Below the pieces are notes generated by a model. It did no database searches. It saw only the letters and a list, made by a program, of their open reading frames with translations, and was not told the origin of the DNA. Of a stretch of DNA of 52,319 nt, positions 1-11,145 are shown one piece after another. Made by a program: the position numbers and the translations under genes. The stretch's first letter is position 1. Each line of letters begins with the position of its first letter. This stretch comes from Ectocarpus siliculosus (Eukaryota > Sar > Phaeophyceae > Ectocarpales > Ectocarpaceae), in assembly GCA_000310025.1 (NCBI GenBank), contig FN648742.1, positions 3,200-55,518 on the forward strand. Direction: 5' to 3'.

Positions 1-1044
1 GTCCTCCTCCGCGTGGTTGGTTGCTGCTTGATGAGGTGACGTGGTGAGCTGCTGTCGAAGGAGTCGATTCAGACTGGGGCCGGACGGAGCAGCACGAGAA
101 ACGGCGTTGGGATGCTGCTGCACTTTCTACCTAACCTTGAACAATACAACCAAAGACATCATCAGCCGCTAGCAGTTAACGGCGGTGGCCACCCGGACGA
201 GGCTGGGGGGAACACACACACGAGCGTGCGGGCGTTTTTTTTTTTTTCTTCGTTCCGAAAAAAGAAAGAGCGGGTGGGTACTACAGCAGCGAGCTCTCTC
301 GGATGCGCGTGCACACAACGGCCGAAAAGCAGCTCTACTGTGAAGGAACGAGCCCCCGAGGAGGGGAGGAGTGCTCACGTTTGGTTCCTCAACACGTCTA
401 TGTATGGGTGGGCTGTAGGGATGTGCAGCAGTGCAGGTGAGGGTGTGTGGTTGTTGGGAGAGGCAGAGGTCACGCGACACACAGACAAACACCACGTTTC
501 TTGAAAAATTATTCTCTAAAAGACAACTGATCACCGGTGAGTTGCTTCTCTATCTCTCGGCGGACCCAACGCAACTGCCAAGCTAAGGCGACCCCTCAGT
601 ACATGCCAGGGTACGTGCTCACCACCACAGAAGCTCGCCTGAGGCCGTTTGGGGCTGCTCCAGACACGTGCTTTTTTGGAGAGGACTTGGGGAAAGGCGG
701 CAAAAAAAAGGTGTTTTTGATTCCAATCCTCAAGTCAAAAGAGGGGTTTACTTGCCGCCACAAGAAAATTCTCAAACTGATGTCACGAATTCAAACCGAA
801 GTTCAATAATTCCCTGTTATGTATCGTTGCTGTGGCTCGGAGATGTGTACTCCGGCTATCATCAACAGCAGTGTCAGCATCGTACAACAGCAGCAGCAGT
901 ATGTCAGCACCCCGTGGGTCGCGGGAGGTTAGCCGTCCTGGGTGCGTCAAACCTGTGCTATGTTAGATCCACAAGCCATCGGAGAGGTGTGCACTGGAGT
1001 AACAAGCATCGTTCTTTGGTTTCCTGTGTGGTGTTGACGTGGTG
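1..1044. other. Leading stretch without a recognisable gene
   Basis: Open frames here are short, overlap on both strands and show no family resemblance. A T-run near 235-247 and scattered CAG/CA-rich bits are the only structure. It lies immediately upstream of the Harbinger transposase remnant and may include its lost 5' part, but no terminal repeat was recognised. Confidence 0.5.
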
Positions 1045-2300
1045 CAGGTTATGCTGACGCTGGATCTGCTGTTGATCCCCGCGTTCATCCGAACGGACTG
1101 TGGGTTCGTGGTAAGCGGACGGGAGGCTCTGTGGGTGCTCCTGTATCGGCTCGCTTCCCGTGCCGCCTGAAGGACGTGCGCTTGGTTTTCAGGGTGAGCG
1201 AATCGTGTATCTGCGAAGCCTTCAACTGGATGTTGCATTTCTAGACTTCAGGTGGGGGTATCTGCTGTCCCTCGACGTGTCACGCCTGCAGCCGCACCTG
1301 ATCGAGTTTGCGGAAGCAATCTTCAACTCCGGCTGTCCTCTCACACACTGTTGGGGATTTATCGATGGCACCGTTAGCGGCATTGCAAGGTGAAGTCCGA
1401 CTCGACGGAGTCTGGCGTGTTGGTACATACCACAGACAGTAGCGTGATTCCCCCTTGCCCGCGGATTGCTTTATCCGCCGCGTATCCAACGCAGCATCAG
1501 CAGGCCATCTTGTACCTTCGTCGAGTTTTGCGACGCACTCACTAGATAGACCATTTATTTGATGATCTGTGTGGAACTGTAGTAGTGTGGTTGCGCGTGC
1601 ACATGATTGATTGCGATTTACCACGAGGTTGCAACACGCTATGAAGTTGTAGCAGAACGATTAAATACAGCAGCACTGCTGTTGGGTGTATGTCTTGACC
1701 ACCTGTGTTGTTGTTGTTGGCCCATCCTTCCGTACGCCCAAAACTGATTCGCAGGCCGAAGTACTGGCAGCGCCTGTTCTACAATGGGCACAAGAGGAGG
1801 CACGCCATGAAGTTCCAAGGGGTAGATACACCAGACGGGCCTTTTGTGGATCTGTGGGGCCCCGTGGCGGGGACACGTCATGACAGCTTTATTCTAGCGC
1901 AGTCTGGGTTGATGGAGAAGTTGTCGATGCTAAACAGCCCTACAGGCCATCCGTTCTGTTTGTACGGAGATCCGGCGTATGGACTGAGCAACCACCTTGT
2001 CTGTCCTCTTAGCGCGTCTAGTGTCGGCCCTCTCACGCCAGAGATGGCCGACTTCAACAAGCGTATGAGCCACTGCCGCGTAACGGTGGAGTGGGGATTC
2101 AAAGAGATGACCGGCAAGTGGGCCTTCGTGAACATGAAGCCGCAGCAAAAATTCTTGCTGAGCCCTGTCGCCAAGCATTACCGGGTAGCCACTCTGCCTT
2201 CAAATTGGCACTCATGCATGAACGGAGGCAACGAGATTGATTTCGCAATACTTTGGCGTGGTGCCACCCACTTTCGAGAGTTACGTAGCGGTGTAAGTGC
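1045..2300 (+). mobile_element. Harbinger/PIF-type DDE transposase, broken coding region
   Basis: The conceptual product resembles PIF/Harbinger transposases (DDE_Tnp_4 family), which cut and paste DNA transposons. Segments appear in the family order. First is a helical N-terminal piece (about 1,050-1,165, reading LLLIPAFIRTDCGF then EALWVLLYRLASR). A second helical piece contains VSRLQPHLIEFAEAI. The catalytic core has FIDGT (first D, 1,364-1,366), NGHKRRHAMKFQ, WGPVAGTRHDSF, YGDPAYG (second D, 1,969-1,971) and RVTVEWGFKEM (E, 2,089-2,091). It ends with YFGVVPPTFESYVA in another frame near 2,250-2,295. All three catalytic residues survive, but stops and frame changes separate the segments near 1,165, 1,240 and 2,250. 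A possible intron spans about 1,391-1,715. No terminal inverted repeats or partner Myb-like ORF were seen, so this is most likely a decayed copy. Confidence 0.8.
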
Positions 2301-3023
2301 AAGATGCACCCACGTGTGTGAGCATTTTATCCGTCTTCGGTGTTCCAGGCGTAAACCAACACAAACAACCGTTTGCTGGCGGGAGAAAGTCGCGCGCGAC
2401 ACACTTTCCAATTTTATGTGAGTTCGAGTGATCAGCGCCAAGATTATTTTTCCTCCTTGGTCGTTTATGTGGGCAAACGCGGGCGGATGCAGGGGACGAG
2501 CACGGACGGTGTATGTGTTTCGTACGGGTGTAAGCATTGCGGTTATTGGGCACCGTTTGTTTGGGGGGTTTGAACGGTCAACTTCTGCTTGGGGTGCTCA
2601 GCAGGATACTGATCTACGGGGCCTCCGGGGGTTACGTGGATGATGTTTGTGTATGATGGACATGATACCTGCGGGCCCCCTCGTGCCTCCGCCGTGCATG
2701 CCACTCTCTAATCAACCAAAGGTCTTGAGTCAACCTTCTTTCTTATTAGGCCCCTGACGGGCTACCGCACCCAAACACAATATATTGGGCCTGGTGTTGG
2801 TAGTGATTATTGGCGTCTGAGCTGTGTGAGCCGGTTCAACGGAGCGGCCGACACTTTTCTTCAATATTTCTTCACGCTGGGATCGCGGCCAACGGGGGCG
2901 AGGACAGCAGCACTGTGTAGCTGGTGCGGTGGCCATTGCGGGGACCGGGACAGCAGGTTTTATAGCTGGGACAGCACTTCGAGGCTGGGACAGCATATTT
3001 AGGGTTTTAGTTAGATATGTCGG
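2301..3023. other. Gap between Harbinger remnant and Copia gag
   Basis: No credible gene. This is where a Copia 5' LTR and primer-binding site should lie, but no matching 3' LTR exists in the window to define it. Repeated phrases around 'ctgggacagca' occur between 2,900 and 2,995. Confidence 0.4.
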
Positions 3024-3743
3024 ATGGTGGGGATACGGAGGATATTTGCAGCTGTGCGCGCGAGGCTGGATGAGGCGCTGCGAGCTATAGAGGCTGCTAA
3101 GGCTGAGACGGCGGAAGTTCGGGCAGCACAGCAGCAGTCGGCGGGTGCACCTGCCGGCAGCCCAGGAGGCGACGGTCTAGTTGCTACTGGACGGGCTCCA
3201 TCTGCATCGGTGGGGCCGACGGGGCCAGGTGGGGTGAGTCACAGTGGTGGTACTGGTGTGCCGGGTTTGCCTTTGGGAGGTACCATTGTCAGAACTCCTG
3301 TGCCTAGACTCCCGTCAAATTGCACCGCCGACGCTTTTCTTAGTTGGCGGAGACGGTTCCGGGTCAACGCGGACAACCATGATCTCCTGCATACCATCGC
3401 CGGCAGTGCTGAGGTTCCCGTTGTGAGTTGTCAAGACGTCGGATACCTGACTCGCCAGTTCGGTTCAAAGCTTGTTGGTGAGCACAAGAGGATGTGGGGT
3501 TTTATCTTGGAGGCAGCGGTGGGGGCCCCATTTGAGAACACCTTGTACTCTTGCCATTCCGTGGCCGATGCGTGGAGGATGATAGAGGATTGGTTTTTGC
3601 CGAACCACCCAGCCGATTGTCAGCTTCTTGTCGCCGAGCTTGACAACATCACAATGAAGGATGATGAGGACCCCAAGGTGTTCTTCTCGCGCGTTGCACA
3701 GCTTGAGACCAAGTTTGCGGGCTGTGGGCATTGTCAAGAGTGA
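3024..3743 (+). pseudogene. Copia gag, N-terminal part
   Basis: This 239-codon open frame begins MVGIRRIFAAVRARLDEALR and has a coiled-coil-like, alanine-rich start. It continues into a gag (UBN2-like) domain with FLSWRRRFRVNADNHD, DAWRMIEDWFLPNHPAD and ELDNITMKDDEDPKVFFSRV. Gag forms the virus-like particle shell. The frame stops after GCGHCQE, and the remaining gag sequence continues in shifted frames towards the zinc knuckles. The GC-rich glycine-coding stretch 3,880-4,110 probably belongs to a gag linker. Confidence 0.75.
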
Positions 3744-4200
3744 GCTGGAGGTTGTGCAGATTCTCATGCGCCAACTCCCTGCACGCTATGATGGCGAAAA
3801 ACGCAGTAGCCTTTCCAAGCGTACCTAACCCGCGCTGAGCTGTAGGACGTCGTGCGTGGTCGGTATGCTACGCTCAAGGCTACGAGATGAGGTCGGCGGC
3901 TGGGACGCCGGCGGTTTCCGCCAACCCGCATGCGCTTGTTGTTGGCCGTGGTTTTGGGCACGGCGGCAACGGGGGGGGCGGGTGGGACGGAGGGCAATGG
4001 CGGAATGGTAACGGCGGCGACGGCCGCGGGCAATATTGGTCCTCTGGGGGAGCTGTTGCCCAACAGCAGCGCACCGGCAGCCGCAACAGCAGCAGCGGCA
4101 GCAGCAGCAGTCCGCTATGATCGGGGTTGGCGGGATCTACGGTTGCGGTAGTAACGCCGTGTACTACCAGCCGGAGTGACCACCTCCGCCCGGCGGGTCG

Positions 4201-4434
4201 ATGGGTACAGTGCACCGATGCATGTGGTGTGGGAGGCACGGCCACCACGCCGGGCATTGCGCCGCCCCCCGCGGGTTCGGAGGTACGTGCGGCGCCTGCG
4301 GCCAGTACGGCCACATGTGGCGCAATTGTGCCAAAAGTAACCGGCACCCACCTCAACGTCGTCACTTCTGCTGGTGCTGTCGGTCCGGGGTACGCGTACG
4401 CCACCACGGATGCATCGGCCGCCCCATATCGTGA
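4201..4434 (+). pseudogene. Copia nucleocapsid zinc knuckles
   Basis: Two CCHC knuckles lie in one frame, with spacing C-x2-C-x4-H-x4-C: CMWCGRHGHHAGHC and CGACGQYGHMWRNC. Such knuckles bind the element RNA during packaging. They are followed in other frames by a glycine/alanine-rich linker leading to the protease. Gag and knuckles are no longer in one continuous frame. Confidence 0.8.
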
Positions 4435-4789
4435 TATCCCGGCGGCCGATGGGATGTACTACAGTGACGCCATGATGGGCGGTGGCGGTGTTGGCGGCGG
4501 CAGCGGCGGTGACGGCAGCGGTAGTGGGGGCGGCGTTGGCAATGGGGCGATCGTACAGCAGCAGGTTGTGACACCGGCCGAGCCCTTCTTTGAGTTTGTC
4601 GACATTTTCCACGGCGGCGGTGGCGTGGACGGTGGCGATGACGGATTGCAGCCCAACGGTGCCATGGCGACAAGTGACTCGGCGGGAGCGGTTCCTAAGG
4701 CGCTTGGCGGCGACGGCGAGGTTACCTTTAGTGGCGGTCTCTTCGCGATGCACCTTGTCTGTTCCGTCTCCTCATCCCCCCCTGCGCGC

Positions 4790-5144
4790 GAAATATCCAA
4801 CCTTTTCCCGCGTCGCCCGGGTTCCACAGTCTTCCTCGGAGACTCTGGCGCCGTGGTCCACGTGGTCCCTTCAGACCGAAAAGGTGTACAACAGGCGTCC
4901 ACCGCGCCCGGAGGAGCGGCTACTCATGCTTGGCGACGGCAAGCCCATCCTGATAGAGTTGTTCGGTGACTTGGATATGATTTTCCATTGCCATGAGGAT
5001 GTGCGTGTTACGCTGAAGAATGTTGGCGTGGTACCGGACTTGGCGCTAGATGTTCTGTCGCTGAACGAGATCCAGGAACGTCATGAGATCAAGCTCAACC
5101 GGCATGGGGCATCGATTTGGGGGGGGCTAGTGCAATTCACCTAA
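4790..5144 (+). pseudogene. Copia protease (aspartic, D-S-G)
   Basis: The sequence STVFLGDSGAVVH carries the D-S-G active site at 4,841-4,849. After a frame change near 4,880-4,930 the domain continues with MLGDGKPILIELFGDL, then VTLKNVGVVPDLALDVLSL, the usual flap and beta-strand pattern of Copia proteases. The enzyme would release Gag and Pol proteins from the precursor. The internal frame change inactivates this copy. Confidence 0.75.
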
Positions 5145-5217
5145 TTCCCGCACGGGAATTACATCCAGGGGACTCGCGTCGATCCTACCACGTCCAATCG
5201 CCGCGGTTGTCGCGGCG

Positions 5218-5643
5218 ATGCTACGGCCTGGCTTGCAGTCTAGTATCAACTACAACGATCTTCACTGCTTCCTCGGCCATGTCAACTCCAAGACCGTGTA
5301 CGAGACCGCTAAGCAGATGGGCATCAAGGTGACCGGCACTCCGGAGTGCTGTGACGGATGTGCGGAGTCGAAGGCGATCCAGCGCTCGGTCCCCAAGGTC
5401 ATCTCCCCTTCCCGCCGGACGACGCGGCCTCTTGAACGTGTCGCCATGGACCTAGCCGGTCCTTTCGGCTCATCAAGCGGTGGTGCCAAGTACTTGATGC
5501 AGATCTTGGACCACCACACCAACTACGGCTGGAATTTGTTCTTTCGGGAGAAGAGCGGTGCTAACGTCGTGGGCGCGTTCCGTGCGTGGTACGCCTCCAT
5601 CAAGGCTTTCTTGGCTACTCACGGGGAGCTGGCTGTGTTTTGA
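5218..5643 (+). pseudogene. Copia GAG-pre-integrase and integrase core
   Basis: The zinc-binding HHCC region is visible as DLHCFLGHVNSK ... CCDGCAESKA. It is followed by the integrase core start RPLERVAMDLAGPFG, which holds the first catalytic D. The frame ends at a TGA after GELAVF. In the next frame TDNGTK supplies the second catalytic D (about 5,646-5,654), followed by a premature stop. The third catalytic residue (E) is not preserved in a readable context. Integrase would insert element cDNA into host DNA. Confidence 0.85.
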
Positions 5644-5659
5644 CCGACAACGGCACCAA

Positions 5660-6130
5660 GTGAGTCTACGAGGAAATTCGGGGACTGCTGGCGGAACTGA
5701 ACGTTACGCGCGAGCTCACGGCGGTCGTGTGGAGCGGAGTATCGCGCTAGTGATGGAGGGAGGCAAGGCTGGGTTTCTGGAATACCCGAAGCATTTTCCC
5801 GGAGTTCCGTACCCGACCAAGGCGCTGTCCTTCCGGGCCAACTGGTCCGAGGCTTTCGCGTGGATGAACGATTCTTTGAACATCGCTGCTGAGGTGAGCA
5901 AGGAAGACAAGCGGTGCCCGGAAGTTCAGCTGTACGGCAAGAGGAGGATCCGGGTGGCGCTGCCGTTCATGATGCCCTGCTTCCGCCACCGTCACCGCCC
6001 GTCCAAGATGCACAACAAGGGGGAGCGGTGCTTCTACCTAAACTCAGGCCACGATCATTCCTCGGCGTCGCACAAAATTCTCACCCAGGCTGCGGTACCC
6101 ACGTACTCCGAACACTATACCTTTGGCTTC
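5660..6130 (+). pseudogene. Copia integrase C-terminal region, truncated
   Basis: The reading includes GRVERSIALVMEGG, SEAFAWMNDSLNIAAEV, QLYGKRRIRVALPFMMP and HNKGERCFYLNSGHDH, the post-core region that precedes reverse transcriptase in Copia polyproteins. Similarity ends at about 6,120 (YSEHYTFG), where repeat DNA takes over. No reverse transcriptase follows. Confidence 0.7.
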
Positions 6131-6159
6131 AGCAGCGAGGGTTTTCGGGGGAATGGACG

Positions 6160-8000
6160 TTGTTGGGGGTTTGCAGGAGCGGCAGCATCGGCAACAGCTC
6201 CGGCGGCGACGTCGGTCACCTCTGGGGGCAGTGTTGTCCCGCGGCGGTATGGGGGGAACGGCCGGGGTCCCCTTAGGGGCGGCAAGAGCGGCAGCATCGG
6301 CACCAGCCTCGGCGGCGACGGCGGCGACCTCTGGCGGCAGTGTTTCTCCCACGGCGGCGGCGGGGGGAACGGCCGGGGTGCAAGCGGTGGCGGCTGGAGC
6401 GGCAGCATCGGCAGCAGCTCCGGCGGCGACGGCGGCGACCTCTGGCGGCAGTGTTTTTCCGCCGGCGGCGGCGGGGGCAACGGCCGGGGTGCAAGCGGTG
6501 GCGGCAAGAGTGGCAGCATCGGCAGCAGCCCCGGCGGCGACGTCGGTGACCTCTGGGGGCAGTGTTGTCCCGCGGCGGCGTGGGGGGAACGCCCGTGGTC
6601 CCCTTTGTGGCGACAAGAGCGGCAGCTTCGGCACCAGCTCCGGCGACGACGGTGGCGACCTCTGGCGGCAGTGTTATTCCCACGTCGGCGGCGGGGGGAA
6701 CGGTCGGGGTCCCGTTAGTGGCGGCAAGAGCGGCGGCATCGGCAGCAGCTCCGGCGGCGACGGCAGCGACCTCTGGCGGCAATATTTTCCCCGCGGCGGC
6801 GGCGGGGGCAACGGCTGGGGTGCCCAACGTGGCGGCTGGAGCGGCAGCATCGGCAGCAGCTCCGGCGGCGACGTCGGTGACCTGTGGGGGCGGTGTTGTC
6901 CCGCGGCGGCGTGGGGGGAACGCCCGGGGTCCCCTTAGTGGCGGCTGGACGGGCAGCATCGGCAGCAGCTCCGGCGGCGACGTCGGTCACCTCTGGGGGC
7001 AGTGTTGTCCCGCGGCGGCGTGGGGGGAACGATCGGGGTCCCCTTAGTGGCGGCAAGAGCGGCAGCATCGGCACCAGCTCCGGCGGCGACGGCGGCGACC
7101 TCTGGCGGCAGTGTTTTTCCCACGGCGGCGGCGGGGGGAACGGCCGGGGTGCAAGCGGTGGCGGCTGGAGCGGCAGCATCGGCACCAGCTCCGGCGGCGA
7201 CGGCGGCGACCTCTGGCGGCAGTGTTTTTCCCATGGCGGGGGCGGGCAGAACGGCCGGGGTGCAAGCGGTGGCGGCTGGAGCGGCAGCATCGGCAGCAGC
7301 TCCGGCGGCGACGGCGGCGACCTCTGGCGGCAGTGTTTTTCCCATGGCGGGGGCGGGCAGAACGGCCGGGGTGCAAGCGGTGGCGGCTGGAGCGGCAGCA
7401 TCGGCAGCAGCTCCGGCGGCGACGGCGGCGACCTCTGGCGGCAGTGTTTTTCCCATGGCGGGGGCGGGCAGAACGGCCGGGGTCCAAGCGGTGGCGGCTG
7501 GAGCGGCAGCATCGGCAGCAGCTCCGGCGGCGGCGGCGGCGACCTCTGGCGGCAGTGTTTTTCCCGCGGCGGCGGCGGGGGCAACGGCCGGGGTGCAAGC
7601 GGTGGCGGCAAGAGTGGCAGCATCGGCAGCAGCCCCGGCGGCGACGGCAGCGACCTCTGGCGGCAGTATTTTCCCCACGGCGGCGGCGGGGGCAACGGCC
7701 GGGGTGCCCACGGTGGCGGCTGGAGCGGCAGCATCGGCAGCAGCTCCGGCGGCGACGTCGGTGACCTGTGGGGGCGGTGTTGTCCCGCGGCGGCGTGGGG
7801 GGAACCCCCGGGGTCCCGTTAGTGGCGGCAAGAGCGGCAGCTTCGGCACCAGCTCCGGCGACGACGGCGGCGACCTCTGGCGGCAGTGTTTTTCCCACGG
7901 CGGCGGCGGGGGGAACGGCCGGGGTCCCGTTAGTGGCGGCAAGAGCGGTGGCATCGGCAGCAGCTCCGGCGACGACGGCGGCGACCTCTGGCGGCAGTGA
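6160..8000 (+). repeat. 111-bp GC-rich minisatellite, about 16 copies
   Basis: The unit contains 'cggcagcatcggcagcagc' followed by 'ctctggcggcagtg' and recurs every 111 bp (for example at 7,261, 7,372 and 7,483). Copies in the centre (7,100-7,560) are nearly identical. Outer copies diverge and alternate between two variants (cgtggggggaac versus cggcggcggggg). Because 111 is a multiple of three, five or more frames on both strands remain open for hundreds of codons, giving Gly/Ser-rich, Ala-rich, Pro-rich and Arg-rich translations. I do not regard any of these as a gene. The array begins where the Copia homology ends. Confidence 0.95.
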
Positions 8001-8301
8001 CAATACACGATGCACATACTCCAGTTTGCGTTGCTTATGCTAGAAGGCGACAGGATGCTACTGTACCTACAACGCATACATCACACATAATAGTCTGTCG
8101 ATATCTATCTACAGATGAGACCATGCGGCAAAAAAAAGTCTGTGCTAGGCACTGCATGTATGCTCGCACTTCAAGTATGTGTCATGATTTATGAGTTGAC
8201 GTTCTCCGAAATCTCGCCCAATGAGCTGCGTGATTCTGTAGAGATCACAGTCCCTTGATGTCCCTGCGTAGACGCGCCCGGATGCACGATATTTACCCGT
8301 A
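8001..8301. other. Spacer between minisatellite and foldback region
   Basis: No gene or repeat recognised. Confidence 0.4.
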
Positions 8302-8363
8302 CTTCACGGTGCTGTAACTCGGCTCGCCCTTGGAGTCTAAAGCTCGCGACAGGGGCGCTGTGA
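8302..8363. repeat. Outer direct repeat, left copy
   Basis: About 62 bp with the core 'ctcgcgacaggggcg', matched in the same orientation at 10,210-10,272 on the other side of the foldback. The two differ by several substitutions. The pair may be a duplicated target or the remains of a host repeat into which the foldback inserted. Confidence 0.65.
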
Positions 8364-8429
8364 TCGTGAGAGTGGCACGCCCACGTCGGCGAAGACGGCC
8401 GAAAAAATTGTTTGAAGCCCATTAAAAAC

Positions 8430-9137
8430 AATAGACTACTAATTTTTCGGCCCGAAACATTCTGAGAACGACCCAGTCGCAGGCTATTTCAGCGGTCCCC
8501 AGCGATGCCGGTTCGCAAAACAAAATCGGCCTCTTTTATAAAATCTCCAAATTTCAAAAAAGACTGTTTGTACTACAGTACACACAGCTCTAGTCTACAT
8601 CGACTAATAGTCACCGGTACCTACATACATACATATGCATACACACCGGCATACCCTGTGTACAGCACAAGCAACCTCCTCCGATGGCAAAGCAACTGCT
8701 GTGTATATGCTCAAGTAGAGCATGTGGGGAAGCTGGTGGCATGGCCTGCCTTACCCTACCGTCGGATGACCGGAGGGCGAGATGGCTGAGATGTTTATTT
8801 TGGCGGTCGAACAGAACTACACGAAGCTTGGCGGGCGGGCGTCTCTCGTTCATGTCTCCCCAAGACCACCAATTGAAAAGCGACAAGCCGAATCAGGGCA
8901 GTGGCGGTTGCCCTCCGTTTGTTCGCGGACGCAAGGAAGGGTGCTGTCCCAGATGAGACGGACGGGCAGACAAGTGAGGCGACAGCAGGAGCCTTGGGGA
9001 AGTTTCGGAAGGCCGAAGCTCCGGCCGAAGCTCGGTGTGCTGCCTGGGAAAACGAAGCCTCGAGGCAAGGAGCTGGGGCATCGGACTTGTTTGATAAATT
9101 GCGGCTGTAGGACGAAGGACGATGTCATCTCTTCACT
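8430..9137 (+). repeat. Foldback left arm
   Basis: About 708 bp, paired with the right arm. It includes a short 'acatacatacatatgcataca' tract and an ORF-like stretch without known domain. Confidence 0.85.
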
Positions 9138-9439
9138 CCGAAGTGATGTTGTTACCTGTTTCGCTTCAATAATGGTCGCCACCCACATCATAAGGGACGG
9201 TAGCGTCGTCGAACACACTCCCGGACGCGGCGAGCCCCTCTAGGTTACGCACGAACACGATCCAGAAGCGACGGAGCTCTTACGGGACCACAGATACTAC
9301 GCGCTGCGCTTGGCTGCAACCGCGTCAGGATCGTGTGGTTGAATCTCCCCTCCCGCCTGCCCCCCCCCCGACTCTGTGCCTTCCACACGCCTGCCTGCCG
9401 TCGTTCTCACCATACCCCGCACCAGCAACATTATTCTCA

Positions 9440-10150
9440 GTGAAGAGATGACATCGTCCTTCGTCCTACAGCGGCAATTTATCAAACAAGTCCGATGCCC
9501 CAGCTCCTTGCCTCGAGGCTTCGTTTTCCCAGGCAGCACACCGAGCTTCGGCCGGAGCTTCGGTCTTCCGAAACTTCCCCAAGGCTCCTGCTGTCGCCTC
9601 CCTTGTCTGCCCGTCCGTCTCATCTGGGACAGCACCCTTCCTTGCGTCCGCGAACAAACGGAGGGCAACCGCCACTGCCCTGTTTCGGCTTGTTGCTTTT
9701 CAATTGGTGGTCTTGGGGAGACATGAACGAGAGACGCCCGCCCGCCAAGCTTCGTGTAGTTCTGTTCGGCCGCCAAAATAAACATCTCAGTCAGCCATCT
9801 CGCCCTCTGGCCATCCGACGGTAGGGTAAGGCAGGCCATGCCACCAGCTTCCCCACATGCTCTACTTGAGCATATACACAGCAGTTGCTTTGCCATCGGA
9901 GGAGGTTGCTTGTGCTGTACACAGGGTATGCCGGTGTGTATGCATATGTATGTATGTAGGTACCGGTGACTATTAGTCGATGTAGACTAGAGCTGTGTGT
10001 ACTGTAGTACAAACAGTCTTTTTTGAAATTTGGAGATTTTATAAAAGAGGCCGATTTTGTTTTGCGAACCGGCATCGCTGGGGACCGCTGAAAAAGCCTG
10101 CGACTGGGTCGTTCTCGGAATGTTTCGGGCCGAAAAATTAGTAGTCTATT
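9440..10150 (-). repeat. Foldback right arm
   Basis: About 711 bp, the reverse complement of the left arm with scattered single-base differences. Confidence 0.85.
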
Positions 10151-10209
10151 AAAACCGATTTCCCGCACCGCAACGTATAGCTCAATGACTGAAACAGTGG
10201 TTGCGGGCA

Positions 10210-10272
10210 TTCACCGTGCTGTAACTCTGCTCGCCTTTGGAGTTTCGTGCTCGCGACAGGGGCGATGCGATC
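10210..10272. repeat. Outer direct repeat, right copy
   Basis: Direct counterpart of 8,302-8,363. Confidence 0.65.
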
Positions 10273-10425
10273 CAGAGACTGGCCCGCTGCAGCGGGCAAC
10301 AGCCGGCGAAAAATAAGTCTCAAGGCGACCGCGAACTGATGCACCGAAAAAAACGTCTTGCTTTTAGAGTGCAACAATGGTTGAACTCTTGCGTCTCAGG
10401 CCTCCGACATAATTGTAGTTAAGTC

Positions 10426-11143
10426 TATACTCACAGGATGGTCGTCGTGACAAGATACATTTCTTGTTACTAGTATGGGAAAATATAAAAAAAAAGATGG
10501 CTCGATTTTTGTATTTCTACAGCAGTATGGACCAGACGCCGACTGTACATTGAAGTCGTACGAGTGTCGACTCAGTTGTGCTGTCACAACATCTTCCACG
10601 CACTTCTGCCAGGGCTGGTTTGTTGATTGGAGTCTTGTAGGTCGAGATACAGCAGTGAGATTCTCGGGTTGTGGAGGCCAAAGTGAACCAGAGCAAAAAA
10701 TTGCATGCATAGCTCGATTACTGCTGTGTTTTTGCAACAGCAGTATGGACTAGACACCGAACGACGTCCGCGTACTACCGCAACGACCTAACTGGATGGG
10801 ATACTTCCTGCCACGGCGAACCATAGTACAGTGCGATGCAAACATCCGTTCGTGTGTCGTGCGGCTGCCACATGTGTCGACGACGGGTACACGTAGAGCT
10901 CTCGTCATGTTGTCGTTACCGCGCAGGAGGACTCCTCGGAGATCTTCCACATGGTGCTACAACGACAGCAGTACTACTGTACATAGATGTCGTAGGAGAG
11001 TGGAGTTGTGCTGTCACGGCATCTTCCACGCACTCTCTTACCGGTGCTTGCGTCGATTGGAGTCTTGTAGGCCGAAACACAAGAGTGGGTTGGGCTCCCG
11101 GGTTGTGGAAGCAAACCTGCCTGCAACAACAGAGAACGCGGTG
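10426..11143 (-). repeat. DIRS repeat B2
   Basis: Matches B1 (12,118-12,852) in the same orientation with few differences. Both contain an internal duplication: 'gagttgtgctgtcac' or its variant, then 'gattggagtcttgta', occurs twice within each copy about 430 bp apart. Confidence 0.85.
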
Positions 11144-11145
11144 TT

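Larger units (their letters stand above)
3024..6130 (+). mobile_element. Truncated Ty1/Copia retrotransposon (gag-protease-integrase)
   Basis: The order gag, two CCHC zinc knuckles, aspartic protease, GAG-pre-integrase, then integrase core and integrase C-terminal region is the Copia layout (integrase before reverse transcriptase). Reverse transcriptase and RNase H are absent: homology stops at about 6,120, exactly where a 111-bp minisatellite begins. Stops and frame changes occur after gag (about 3,743), in the protease (about 4,880-4,930), between protease and integrase (about 5,145-5,218) and inside the integrase (about 5,640 and 5,670). The copy is therefore dead. No LTR pair is visible in the window. 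Confidence 0.85.
8430..10150. mobile_element. Foldback element with ~0.7-kb inverted arms
   Basis: The left arm (8,430-9,137) and right arm (9,440-10,150) are near-perfect reverse complements. They start at 'agactactaatttttcggc' on the outside and end at 'gatgtcatctcttcact' on the inside. A loop of about 300 bp (9,138-9,439) is unrelated between the sides. The ORFs on both arms mirror each other and have no recognised domain. This is a non-autonomous foldback-like element, or a transposon reduced to its long terminal inverted repeats. A small number of substitutions between arms suggests a fairly recent origin or gene conversion. Confidence 0.85.

Noticed and set aside
6044-8077. Very long overlapping ORFs on both strands (up to 380 codons, Gly/Ala/Pro/Arg-rich)
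   Set aside because: They are by-products of a 111-bp GC-rich tandem repeat whose length is divisible by three; no non-repeat coding sequence is attached.
8782-9896. Mirror-image ORFs of about 150-200 codons on the foldback arms
   Set aside because: The same sequence is present in both arms by inversion. No domain recognised and the coding frame is not preserved at arm differences.
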